Assembly: GCA_963768975.1 (NCBI GenBank)
Contig: CAVYKB010000010.1
Coordinates: 124,001 to 188,000, forward strand
Reading direction: 5' to 3'
DNA length: 64,000 nucleotides
DNA from: CADCTB01 sp963768975
GTDB taxonomy: Bacteria; Actinomycetota; Acidimicrobiia; Acidimicrobiales; AC-14
In this document: positions 16,582 to 24,243 of the stretch, piece by piece
Position numbering within the stretch: position 1 is the stretch's first letter
How the letters are laid out: every line of letters starts with the position of its first letter
Translations under genes and position numbers: made by a program
The notes under the pieces: generated by a model
The model's database searches: none
Told to the model about the DNA's origin: nothing
The model's input: the letters and a program-made list of their open reading frames with translations, nothing else

Positions 16582-17298
16582 TCAGGAGCGGGGGGCCGGC
16601 GTGTCGAACTTGTAGCCCAGGCCCCGGATGGTGACGATGCTCCGAGGCTTGGACGGGTCGACCTCGACCTTGGCCCGCAGTCGCTTGATGTGGACGTCGA
16701 GGGTCTTGGTGTCGCCGACGTAGTCGGAGCCCCACACCCGGTCGATGAGGACGTCGCGGGTCAGCACCCGGCCGGCGTTGTCGAGGAGCACGGCCAGCAG
16801 CTCGAACTCCTTGAGCGGCAGGGTCACCGGTTCTCCACGCACGTAGACCTCGTGGCGCCCAGGGTCGAGGCACACGTCGCCGACCTCGAGCACGCCGGCC
16901 CTGTCCGTGGCCGGCGCCGGGGGCGGAACCCGGCGGAGGGCAGCCCGCATGCGGGCGACCAGCTCCCGCAGCCGGTAGGGCTTGGACACGTAGTCGTCGG
17001 CGCCGACTTCCAACCCGACGACGGTGTCGATCTCAGAGGACTTGGCCGTGACCATGATGATCGGCACGCGCGACCGCGAACGGATCTCGCGGCACACGTC
17101 GATGCCGGAGATGACGGGAAGCATGACGTCGAGGAGCACCAGGTCGGGCTGCACGAGGTCGAACTGCTCAAGTGCCTCGGCGCCGTCGCGGGCGACGCGG
17201 ACCCGGAAACCCTCCCGCTTGAGGCCGACGGTGAGGGCCTCGACGAACGATTCCTCGTCCTCGACCACCAGGATGGTGGTGGCCGGATCGGTCGTCAC
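16582..17298 (-). CDS. OmpR/PhoB-type response regulator (PhoP/RegX3-like)
   Basis: A 238-residue regulator. The receiver domain starts ILVVEDEESFVEAL; the phosphoryl aspartate is about residue 57 in LVLLDVMLP, and the conserved lysine is in DDYVSKPY. The C-terminal winged helix has LPLKEFELLAVLLDNAGRVL, VWGSDYVGDTKTLDVHIKRL and IRGLGYKF. The gene starts at GTG overlapping the surE stop (GTGA). Its position in the pst-phoU-kinase region, and the PHO box upstream of pstS, suggest it is the phosphate-responsive regulator. The sensor kinase (24244-25311) is 7 kb away, beyond the pst genes and phoU. Confidence 0.85.
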   Translation of the reverse strand: MTTDPATTILVVEDEESFVEALTVGLKREGFRVRVARDGAEALEQFDLVQPDLVLLDVMLPVISGIDVCREIRSRSRVPIIMVTAKSSEIDTVVGLEVGADDYVSKPYRLRELVARMRAALRRVPPPAPATDRAGVLEVGDVCLDPGRHEVYVRGEPVTLPLKEFELLAVLLDNAGRVLTRDVLIDRVWGSDYVGDTKTLDVHIKRLRAKVEVDPSKPRSIVTIRGLGYKFDTPAPRS

Positions 17299-18164
17299 GC
17301 GGCGCGGGACACGGCCCGCTCGATGACCGACGCCACGTCGACCCTGTCGTCGGCCTGGATGCCGAGCAGGGCGGTCACCGTCACCCATCCCTCGCGGATG
17401 AGGGCGGCGTCGGTGCCGGGCGCCGGGTCTTGGCGGCCGATCTCGAACTGGGCGAGGAAGGGCTCGGAGCCCCGCTCTCGGACCGCCACTTCGAACGTGC
17501 CCAGCGTGGCCAGCGGCGTTTGGCGAACGCCGGCCAGCCGCCCGGCCGGGAGGTCGGGGACGTTCACGTTGAGCACGGTTCCGACGGGCGCGTCGAGCAG
17601 CCAGTCGAGGGCGGCGGCCGCCACCGTGGTGGCGGTCTCGAGGTGCTGGGGCTCGAAGGCGTTGATGCTGACCGCCAGGCCAGAGAGCCCGAGGTTCGCC
17701 GCCGCCATCGCCGCGCCCACGGTGCCTGAGAACAGGACGGCCACGCCGGTATTCAGTCCCAGGTTCACGCCGGATGCGACCACGGTGGCCGCAGCCGCCG
17801 GCTCACCCAGCTCACCCAGCCGGGCCCCCAGGACGGCCAACGCCGGCGGACCGTCGACGGCGAAGGCGATCAGGTCCTCGAAGCGGGGCTCGTCGAGGCC
17901 GGTGAGCGACACCGGTTCGATGCGCACGCCGTCCGGCGGCCGGGGGGCCACCGCGGCCGATGTGCCGCTCTGGTCGCTGGACGGGGCGGCGACCACGATC
18001 CGCCGGCGGCGGCCGGCGACAGCTCGGACAAGGGCGACCAGGCCGGGCGACGATACGCCGTCGTCGTTGGTCACGAGGATGGTCGTGACATCAGGGGCGC
18101 CGGTGTCTCTGGAGCGCCCTTCCGGGGCGCCGGTGTCTCTGGAGCGCCCTCCCGGGGCGCTCAC
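17295..18164 (-). CDS. surE: SurE-like 5'/3'-nucleotidase
   Basis: A protein of 289 residues. The core starts TTILVTNDDGVSSPGL, with the SurE metal-binding aspartates, and continues with SGVNLGLNTGVAVLFSGTVGAAM, where the family normally has the GxN and SGTVGAA segments. The enzyme removes phosphate from nucleoside monophosphates and short polyphosphates. The first 25 residues are a tandem 10-residue repeat (GRSRDTGAP) encoded by a 30-bp repeat. The true start could be GTG 18089 at the core, or GTG 18164, which overlaps the PstB stop (GTGA). Its place between pstB and the regulator fits phosphate salvage. Confidence 0.82.
   Translation of the reverse strand: MSAPGGRSRDTGAPEGRSRDTGAPDVTTILVTNDDGVSSPGLVALVRAVAGRRRRIVVAAPSSDQSGTSAAVAPRPPDGVRIEPVSLTGLDEPRFEDLIAFAVDGPPALAVLGARLGELGEPAAAATVVASGVNLGLNTGVAVLFSGTVGAAMAAANLGLSGLAVSINAFEPQHLETATTVAAAALDWLLDAPVGTVLNVNVPDLPAGRLAGVRQTPLATLGTFEVAVRERGSEPFLAQFEIGRQDPAPGTDAALIREGWVTVTALLGIQADDRVDVASVIERAVSRAA
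18094..18150. repeat. Two-copy 30-bp tandem repeat within the 5' end of surE
   Basis: A 27-bp block starting GGGGCGCCGGTGTCTCTGG is present at 18094-18120 and again at 18124-18150, a period of 30 bp. A third partial copy of nine bases follows at 18152-18160. The repeat encodes two copies of a basic 10-residue unit at the N-terminus of SurE. The copies are identical, which suggests recent duplication. Confidence 0.85.
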
Positions 18165-18934
18165 CCGAACCGCCCGGTGATGTAGGCCTCGGTCCGCTCG
18201 TCCTCGGGCCGGGTGAAGATTTTCGACGTCGGCCCGACCTCCACGAGCCGGCCCGGCTCGCCGGCCACCTCGAGGTTGAAGAAAGCGGTGGAGTCACTCA
18301 CCCGGGCGGCCTGCTGCATGTTGTGGGTGACGATCACGATGGTGTACTGGTCCTTGAGCTCGGCGATGAGGTCCTCGATCCGGAGTGTCGAGACCGGGTC
18401 GAGGGCGGAGCAGGGCTCGTCCATGAGCAGCACCTGGGGCTCGACGGCGATGGCCCGGGCGATGCACAGCCGCTGCTGCTGGCCGCCGGACAGGCTGGCG
18501 CCGGGCCGGTCGAGTCGGTCGCGCACCTCCTTCCACAGGCCGGCGCCCTGTAGGGCCCGCTCGACGACCGCCTCCATCTCCGAGCGCTTGGCCGTGCCGT
18601 TCAACCGGAGGCCGGCCGACACGTTGTCACGGATCGACATGGTGGGGAACGGGTTTGGGCGCTGGAAGACCATGCCGATGGTCCGCCGCACTGAGACCGG
18701 GTCGATGCCCGGCGCGTAGATGTCCTCGCCGTCGAGAAGGACCTCGCCTGCGATCCGGGCGCCGGGCACCACCTCGTGCAGCCGGTTCAGCGTGCGGATG
18801 AACGTCGACTTCCCGCAGCCCGACGGGCCGATGAGGGCGGTGACCTGCTTCGGCTCGATGGCCAGCGTGACGTCGTCGACCGCCTTGAACCCGCCGTACC
18901 AGGCGCTGACCCGGTTGGCGTCGATCCGCTTCAT
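18161..18934 (-). CDS. pstB: Phosphate ABC transporter ATPase PstB
   Basis: A 257-residue ATPase with Walker A GPSGCGKST, then FIRTLNRLHEVVPGARI, a PstB hallmark, and GMVFQRPNPFPTMSI around the Q-loop. The signature is LSGGQQQRLCIARA, Walker B is VLLMDEPCSALDPVST, and the H-loop is VIVTHNMQQAARV. It drives uptake by the PstCA channel. ATG 18934 overlaps the PstA stop (ATGA). It ends in overlap with surE. Confidence 0.95.
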   Translation of the reverse strand: MKRIDANRVSAWYGGFKAVDDVTLAIEPKQVTALIGPSGCGKSTFIRTLNRLHEVVPGARIAGEVLLDGEDIYAPGIDPVSVRRTIGMVFQRPNPFPTMSIRDNVSAGLRLNGTAKRSEMEAVVERALQGAGLWKEVRDRLDRPGASLSGGQQQRLCIARAIAVEPQVLLMDEPCSALDPVSTLRIEDLIAELKDQYTIVIVTHNMQQAARVSDSTAFFNLEVAGEPGRLVEVGPTSKIFTRPEDERTEAYITGRFG

Positions 18935-19968
18935 CGAGAGGTGAGCCGATTGCGCCGCGTGACGAGCCGGGCGGCCACGGTGAGGACGAGCACCACAGCG
19001 ATGAGGGTAAGCGCGCCGGCCCAGGCCCGGTCCACCGCAGTCTCGAACGCGGAAGACGCCTGGCTGAACACGAACAGCGGGAGGGCCGACTGCGGGCCGG
19101 AGAACGGGTCGTTCTTGATGGAGTCGAAGCCGAAGGCGGTGAGCAACAGCGGAGCGGTCTCGCCGGTCACCCGGGCCACCGCCAGCATCACGCCGGTGGT
19201 GATACCCGCCGAGGCGGTAGGCAGCACGACCCGGAGGATGGTCCGCCACCGGGGAATGCCGAGGGCGTAGGACGCCTCCCGCAGCGCCGAGGGCACCAGC
19301 TTGATCATCTCCTCGGCCGACCGCACCACGATCGGCAGCATCAGGATCGACAGGGCCATCGCTGCGGCCAACCCCGAGAACCCCCGGCCCAATCCCAGCA
19401 CCCAGAAGGCGTAGATGAACAGGCCGGCGACGATCGACGGGATGCCCACCATGACGTCGATCACCGTCCGCACCACGGTGGCCAGCCGGCCCCGGCCGTA
19501 CTCGGTCAGGTAGATGGCTACGAGCAGGCCGGAGGGCACGGAGAGCAGCGTGGCCAGCAGCACCTGCTCCAGGGTGCCGATGATCGAGTGGTAGGCGCCG
19601 CCGGCGTCGTCCCGGGGGCCGACACCGTTCATGGAGTGGGTGAAGAAGTACCAGTCGAGGGCCTTGAGCCCCCGCGCCGCGGTGTAGATGAGCACCGATC
19701 CGAGGGCCAAGAGGCAGACGCCGACCGTGGTCACCATGAGCACGGCGGCCAGGCGGTCGACCACCGACCGCCGGCTTTCCAGCCGGCTAGCGGCCAGCAG
19801 GTAGGCCGCGGTGGCACCCAGGAACCCCACCACCAAAAAGCCCGCCCGGCCCTGCAGCGGGGTGAGCCAGAACGCGACGGCGGTGAGCGCAAGGCCGGCG
19901 CCGGCTGCCACCACCGCTCTGCCGTTGCTGATCCGGCCGGACCGCAGGGTGCTGACGGTGGTGCTCAC
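18931..19968 (-). CDS. pstA: Phosphate ABC transporter permease PstA
   Basis: A 345-residue membrane protein with an N-terminal pair of hydrophobic helices before the permease core. Core features are GLLVAIYLTEYGRGRLATVV, IDVMVGIPSIVAGLFIYAFW and ALREASYALGIPRWRTILRVVLP (ABC docking loop). The family is normally about 280-300 residues, so the extra 50-60 N-terminal residues are unusual, though common in actinobacteria. It pairs with PstC. The GTG start lies 88 bp after the PstC stop. Confidence 0.93.
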   Translation of the reverse strand: MSTTVSTLRSGRISNGRAVVAAGAGLALTAVAFWLTPLQGRAGFLVVGFLGATAAYLLAASRLESRRSVVDRLAAVLMVTTVGVCLLALGSVLIYTAARGLKALDWYFFTHSMNGVGPRDDAGGAYHSIIGTLEQVLLATLLSVPSGLLVAIYLTEYGRGRLATVVRTVIDVMVGIPSIVAGLFIYAFWVLGLGRGFSGLAAAMALSILMLPIVVRSAEEMIKLVPSALREASYALGIPRWRTILRVVLPTASAGITTGVMLAVARVTGETAPLLLTAFGFDSIKNDPFSGPQSALPLFVFSQASSAFETAVDRAWAGALTLIAVVLVLTVAARLVTRRNRLTSR

Positions 19969-20056
19969 GTCAGCGCCCCCGCCGCGAGCCTCCGTGGCCT
20001 TCCGGCGGACGCCTCCACTCCGCTCCGGCAGGGCCGGCAGGCCAGCTCGCTGATGT

Positions 20057-21046
20057 TCACTTCGTGCCGCCTGCGGCAGCGGCGCCGGTGCGGCGGATCA
20101 CGCCTCGGGCTGCCACCGTCGCGGCCAGGGTGATGGCGAAGAGGACGAGCCCGCTGGCGATCAGGGCCGAGCGCCCGATGTCGCCGGCCTCCCCGAACTT
20201 GGTGGCGATGTTGGCGGCGATGGTGTTGCCACCGGGCTCGAGGATGCGCAGGTCGATGTCGTAGGTCGAGGCCAGGACGAGGGCGACGGCGATCGTCTCC
20301 CCCAGGGCCCGGCCCAGGCCGAGGATCACCGCCCCGACGACACCGCTGCGGCTCGATGGCAGGACGGAAGTTCGGATCATCTCCCACCGGGTGGCCCCCA
20401 GCGCCAGCGACGCCTCCCGGAGGTCCCTCGGCACCTGGCGGAACACCTCCCGGGAGACTGCGGCCACGATGGGCAGGATCATGAGGGCCAGCACGACCGA
20501 GGCGGCGAACACGGACTTGCCGTAGACGTCGTCGGGGTTGCGGAAGAACGGGACGAAGCCGAGGTGGTCGGCCAGGAACCGCTGCGCCGGCACCATGCGG
20601 GGGACGAGGAACAGCAGGCCCCACAGGCCGTACACGACGCTCGGCACCGCGGCCAGGACGTCGACGAGGTAGCCGATCCACCGGCCGACCACCGGCCGGG
20701 CGTACTCGGTGACGTACAGGGCCGAGCCGATGGCGACGGGGACGGCGACCAGCAGGGCCAGGATGCTCGAGATCAGCGTCCCCCACAGCAGGGCGGCAAT
20801 GCCGAACTGCGCCGGCTCGGCGTCCGGGAACCACTGGCGCTCGGTGAAGAAGTCGGCGCCGGCTGTCCGCACCGCCGGCCAGGCCCGGCCCAGCAGGAAG
20901 ACCGTCATAGCGAGGAGCACGATGACCACCGCCACGGCCACGCCGGTCGTGAGGTACTGGAAGACGTTGTCGCCGGCCCGGTTGCCGCGGTGGCCGGGGC
21001 CAATGCCGTCCGTCTGTTGCGCCGCCGGTTCGACGGTGGTGCTCAC
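20057..21046 (-). CDS. pstC: Phosphate ABC transporter permease PstC
   Basis: A 329-residue membrane protein. A cytoplasmic N-terminus of about 35 residues is followed by a hydrophobic helix and the periplasmic loop FTERQWFPDAEPAQFG. The core has ALYVTEYARP, DVLAAVPSVVYGLWGL, and the docking loop LREASLALGATRWEMIRTSVLP. It forms the channel with PstA. The 73 bp between it and PstS hold small palindromes (GCCTTCGGC, CGCCTGCGGCTCG) but no clear terminator. Confidence 0.94.
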   Translation of the reverse strand: MSTTVEPAAQQTDGIGPGHRGNRAGDNVFQYLTTGVAVAVVIVLLAMTVFLLGRAWPAVRTAGADFFTERQWFPDAEPAQFGIAALLWGTLISSILALLVAVPVAIGSALYVTEYARPVVGRWIGYLVDVLAAVPSVVYGLWGLLFLVPRMVPAQRFLADHLGFVPFFRNPDDVYGKSVFAASVVLALMILPIVAAVSREVFRQVPRDLREASLALGATRWEMIRTSVLPSSRSGVVGAVILGLGRALGETIAVALVLASTYDIDLRILEPGGNTIAANIATKFGEAGDIGRSALIASGLVLFAITLAATVAARGVIRRTGAAAAGGTK

Positions 21047-21119
21047 GGGGCCATCGCCTTCGGCGACTGCCCCGCTGCGCAGGGCACTGTGCCTGCCGGT
21101 TCGCTCGCCTGCGGCTCGC

Positions 21120-22193
21120 TCAGAGCTTCACCACCGCGAGGGCGGCCACCTGCACCGGTTCGGGGAGCGGGGCGTAATCGAGGTCCTCGGCCAGTTCCTG
21201 CCCGTCGGTGAGGGCCCAGGCCGCGAAGTGCCGGAGGGCAGTGTCCCGGTCGGCGTCGGTGGCGGCCCGGTAGAACATCAGGTAGCTGGCGCTGCTGATC
21301 GGATAGGCGTCCGGGCTCGGCGCAGTGAAGTTCAGCGCCAGGCTCCCGCCGGGCCGCACCGTGGCCGCGGCCAGCGCCGCGCTCACCGCCCTGGCCTCCG
21401 GGGTGTGGAAGCGGCCGGCGGCGTTGCGGATGCTCGCCACGCCCAGGCCGGCCTGCTTGGGGTAGCTCGGCTCGGCGTAGCCGATGGCGCCCACCGACTG
21501 CTTGACCGCCGCCGTCACCCCGTCGGAGCCCTTGGCGCCCGTGCCCGGTGTGCCCGCCGGCCAGTCCTTACCCGTGGAGTACGTCCAGACCTCGGGCGCC
21601 ACCGCCTTCAGGTAATCGGTGAAGACCTGGGTGGTGCCAGAGCCGTCGGAGCGGTGCACCACCTGGATACCCGAGCCGGGAAGCGTCGCATTCGGGTTCT
21701 CCGACTTGATGGCCGGATCGTCCCATCTGGTGATCCGCCCGGCGAAGACGCCGGCTAGGGCCTGGGGCGTGAGGCGCAGGCCGTCGACGCTCGGCAGGTT
21801 GTACTCGACGGCGACGCCGCCGGCGGTCCAGGGGATCTGGACGACGGCGCCCTGCCCGCCGGTCGCTTCCACTTCGCTCGCCTTCAGGGGCACGTCGGAG
21901 CCGGCGAAGTCGACCGTCCGCGAGATCAGCTGCTGGATGCCGGCTCCCGAGCCGATCGGCTGGTAGTTGACGGTGACGCCCGGGGCCAGGGGCCGGTACT
22001 GCTTGATCCACTCCTGGATGATCGTGGCCGGGAACGTGGCGCCGGCGCCGGAGAGCGTCGCCCGGTCCTGGGCTCCGGCCACCGGCGCGCCGGTCGCGCG
22101 CCCGGCGGAGAGGCGGGCGCTGTTGTCGTCGGTGCCGCAGGCGCTGGCGGCGAGCGCGGCGAGGGTGACCACCGCGGCCAGCCGGCTCCTCAT
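21120..22193 (-). CDS. pstS: Phosphate-binding lipoprotein PstS
   Basis: A 357-residue protein. The signal peptide MRSRLAAVVTLAALAASACG ends in a cysteine with an imperfect lipobox (ASAC). The mature part has GAGATFPATIIQEWIKQY, QPIGSGAGIQQL and VHRSDGSGTTQVFTDYL, the phosphate-ligand loops of PstS. It captures phosphate outside the membrane for PstCAB. A PHO box and a -10 box lie just upstream, and the gap to the ATG is only 6 nt after the -10. It is therefore the first gene of the operon pstS-C-A-B-surE-regulator. Confidence 0.94.
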   Translation of the reverse strand: MRSRLAAVVTLAALAASACGTDDNSARLSAGRATGAPVAGAQDRATLSGAGATFPATIIQEWIKQYRPLAPGVTVNYQPIGSGAGIQQLISRTVDFAGSDVPLKASEVEATGGQGAVVQIPWTAGGVAVEYNLPSVDGLRLTPQALAGVFAGRITRWDDPAIKSENPNATLPGSGIQVVHRSDGSGTTQVFTDYLKAVAPEVWTYSTGKDWPAGTPGTGAKGSDGVTAAVKQSVGAIGYAEPSYPKQAGLGVASIRNAAGRFHTPEARAVSAALAAATVRPGGSLALNFTAPSPDAYPISSASYLMFYRAATDADRDTALRHFAAWALTDGQELAEDLDYAPLPEPVQVAALAVVKL

Positions 22194-22199
22194 GAGGGC

Positions 22200-22254
22200 A
22201 ACGTACCGACGCCAGTCGTCCGGGCAGTGGACAGCAGGTGAACACGAGGTGAAC
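22200..22254 (-). promoter_or_regulatory. PHO box and -10 upstream of pstS
   Basis: On the minus strand three adjacent 11-bp units, GTTCACCTCGT (22254-22244), GTTCACCTGCT (22243-22233) and GTCCACTGCCC (22232-22222), match the tandem GTTCACC repeats bound by the PhoP regulator in actinobacteria. The -10 TACGTT (22205-22200) follows 16 nt later, and the pstS ATG is 6 nt beyond it. The site fits phosphate-starvation activation by the regulator encoded at 16582-17298. Confidence 0.8.
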
Positions 22255-22280
22255 GGCAGCCCAACGTGGCATCGGGTAAG

Positions 22281-22319
22281 CGCCGCCGGTAGGGTGACAG
22301 CACCCCTGCCGGGGCGGCG
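22281..22319 (+). promoter_or_regulatory. Stable hairpin in the leader of the Rpf-like gene
   Basis: A strong hairpin. Arms CGCCGCCGG and CCGG-GGCGGCG enclose an inner stem GGGTG / CACCC with loop ACAG. It lies 40 bp before the ATG of the Rpf-like gene and between pstS and that gene. No T-run follows, so it is not an intrinsic terminator. In Streptomyces, c-di-AMP (ydaO) riboswitches often precede rpf genes; the conserved core of that class was not found here. Confidence 0.45.
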
Positions 22320-22358
22320 GTCGCCGGCGCGGGGTTCGCGAGCCGGCCAGGGAGGCTG

Positions 22359-23354
22359 ATGCCCGGACCACCTCGGAAGACGATGTGCGCCGCCGCCCTC
22401 GTCCTCGTCGCCCTGTGGGCCGGTCTGGCGCCGGCCGCTGCGGGTCAGGTGGATGACAAGCGCGGAGAGGCCGCGACCATCGCGTCGAAGCTGGAGGAGC
22501 AGGCCAGAGGCATCGTGGCCCTGGACAAGGAGCACCGCCGGGCGCGCGACGAGCTGGCGGTGGCCGACGCGGCGGTGAACCGGGCCGAGGCGGACCTCGC
22601 CGTCGCCGGCCGGCGCGAGGACGAAGCCCGCCGGCTGCTCGCCGCCCACGCCCAGGCCGCCTACGCCGGCGGTGGCAGCGTCACCTTCCTGGCCCAGATG
22701 GTCCGGTCGACGGTGCTCGACGCCGGTCCGCGGCGCACCTACCTGCGGGTGCTCGCCGGCGAGGACCGCCAGGCCATTGGCCGCCTGCAGGCGGCGCGCG
22801 AGGACCTCGAGGCCCGCCAGCGGGCCCTCGAGCAGGCCCGCAAGGCGGCGGCCCAGCGCAGTGACGCCACCGTCGCCGACCTGGCCGGCCTCGAGAAGGC
22901 CATGGACGCCCAGCGGGCGCTCCTGGCCCGGGCCAACGGCGAGCTGCTGACGCTGGTCGCCGCCGAGCAGGCCCGCCGCGACGCCGAGGCGGCTCGCGTC
23001 CTCCAGGCCGCGGCCCGGGCCACCACGACAACTGCGCTGCCGGCGCCCCGCCCGGGGGCCGTCACGACCGCGCCGCCGGCGACCACCGCGGCGGCCGCTC
23101 CGGCGGCGACGCCGGCGTCGTCGGCGTCGGACGAGGAGACGTTCGCCTGCATCCGCCAGCTGGAATCGGGCAACAACTACAAGTCGCCCGGCGGCGGCGC
23201 CTACCAGTTCCAGGATGCCACCTGGCGCTCCCTCGGCTACACCGGCTCGGCCCAGGACCACCCACCCGAGGTGCAGGACGAGGCCGCCCGCAAGCTCAAG
23301 GCCCGCGATGGATGGAAGCCGTGGACGACCGCTCCCCTCTGCGGGAAGGTCTAG
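22359..23354 (+). CDS. Secreted coiled-coil protein with transglycosylase/Rpf-like C-terminus
   Basis: A 331-residue protein. A signal peptide (residues about 1-28) precedes a long alanine/arginine/glutamate-rich coiled coil (about 30-215), a Thr/Pro/Ala-rich linker (about 215-265) and a C-terminal domain starting CIRQLESGNNY. The domain continues GGGAYQFQDATWRSLGY and ends WKPWTTAPLCGK, which is the resuscitation-promoting-factor/transglycosylase-like fold, with the catalytic glutamate in LESGNNY. It should cleave peptidoglycan. The layout resembles peptidoglycan hydrolases where the coiled coil controls access. It sits on the plus strand inside the minus-strand phosphate island. Confidence 0.85.
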   Translation: MPGPPRKTMCAAALVLVALWAGLAPAAAGQVDDKRGEAATIASKLEEQARGIVALDKEHRRARDELAVADAAVNRAEADLAVAGRREDEARRLLAAHAQAAYAGGGSVTFLAQMVRSTVLDAGPRRTYLRVLAGEDRQAIGRLQAAREDLEARQRALEQARKAAAQRSDATVADLAGLEKAMDAQRALLARANGELLTLVAAEQARRDAEAARVLQAAARATTTTALPAPRPGAVTTAPPATTAAAAPAATPASSASDEETFACIRQLESGNNYKSPGGGAYQFQDATWRSLGYTGSAQDHPPEVQDEAARKLKARDGWKPWTTAPLCGKV

Positions 23355-23576
23355 GCGATCGACCGCCGGGCGTAGCGTCTCCACCAAGCGCTGGTGGGGC
23401 CGCGCCGAGACTCGCCGGAAGGCTGGAAGCGTCCCGATGTACCGGGAATTGAGCGACGTCCCCTCCACGTCGTGGCCCACGAAAACGGCTGACGGTGACT
23501 TGGCCTGAAGGATCCACCGGCCCGACAGAAGTTCGAAGCGGTGCTCGACGCCTTGCAGTCGCCGTCGTGGCGGCCT

Positions 23577-24236
23577 CTAGTCGGCGCTGAACTCCCCGGT
23601 GACCATGTACCCGACCCGCTCGCCGATGTTCACCGCGTGGTCGGCGATGCGCTCGAAGTAGCGCCCGAGCAGCGCGACCTGCACCGCCCGCTGCAGCTCG
23701 GACTCCTCGTGGGCGCCGGCGGCGAAGATCGTGCGGTAAAGCTCCTTCTGGAGGTCGTCCATCACATCGTCCATGTCGGCCAGCGCCGACGCCTTGGCCG
23801 GATCGCGCTCGGCGAAGGTGTCGGTGGCCAGCTCCAGCTGGGCGGTGGCCTGGCTGCGCATGCGGTCGATGATGCCCCGAACCTTGGGGTCCAGCGGCCC
23901 GGGGTAGAGCCGCCGGGCGCCCTTGGCCACGTTCACCATGAGGTCGCCGATGCGTTCCAGCTCGTGGATGATCCGCAGCGTGGTCACGAGCATCCGCAGG
24001 TCGACGGCCATGGGCTGCTGGCGGGCGAGGAGCAGGTAGGTCCGCTCCTCGATGGAGTGGGTCAGGTGATCGAGCTCCTTGTCGCCGGCGATGACCGCTT
24101 TGGCTGCCGTGAGGTCGAAGTCGAGCAGGCAGGCGGTGCCGGCCTGGATGGCTTCGGATGCCATCGCCGCCAGCCGCACGGCGTCGGCGTGCAGCTGGTC
24201 GAGCTCCTCGTGGAACACCTTGCGGGTCTCGGGCAT
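23577..24236 (-). CDS. phoU: Phosphate regulator PhoU
   Basis: A 219-residue helical protein with two PhoU repeats. The first has FHEELDQLHADAVRLAAMAS and LRIIHELERIGDLMVNVAKG (metal-binding E-R-DH-type motif); the second has ALLGRYFERIADHAVNIGERV. PhoU links the Pst transporter to the PhoR-type kinase and represses the response in phosphate-rich medium. It lies 7 nt after the kinase gene, in the same operon, and upstream of pstS across the Rpf-like gene. Confidence 0.93.
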   Translation of the reverse strand: MPETRKVFHEELDQLHADAVRLAAMASEAIQAGTACLLDFDLTAAKAVIAGDKELDHLTHSIEERTYLLLARQQPMAVDLRMLVTTLRIIHELERIGDLMVNVAKGARRLYPGPLDPKVRGIIDRMRSQATAQLELATDTFAERDPAKASALADMDDVMDDLQKELYRTIFAAGAHEESELQRAVQVALLGRYFERIADHAVNIGERVGYMVTGEFSAD

Positions 24237-24243
24237 GGGGCCT

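Noticed and set aside
18094..18150. Possible CRISPR-like repeat
   Set aside because: Only two full copies, 3-bp spacing, and within a coding region; no spacer structure.
22260..22358. ydaO (c-di-AMP) riboswitch before the Rpf-like gene
   Set aside because: The hairpin exists, but the conserved sequence blocks of that class were not found.
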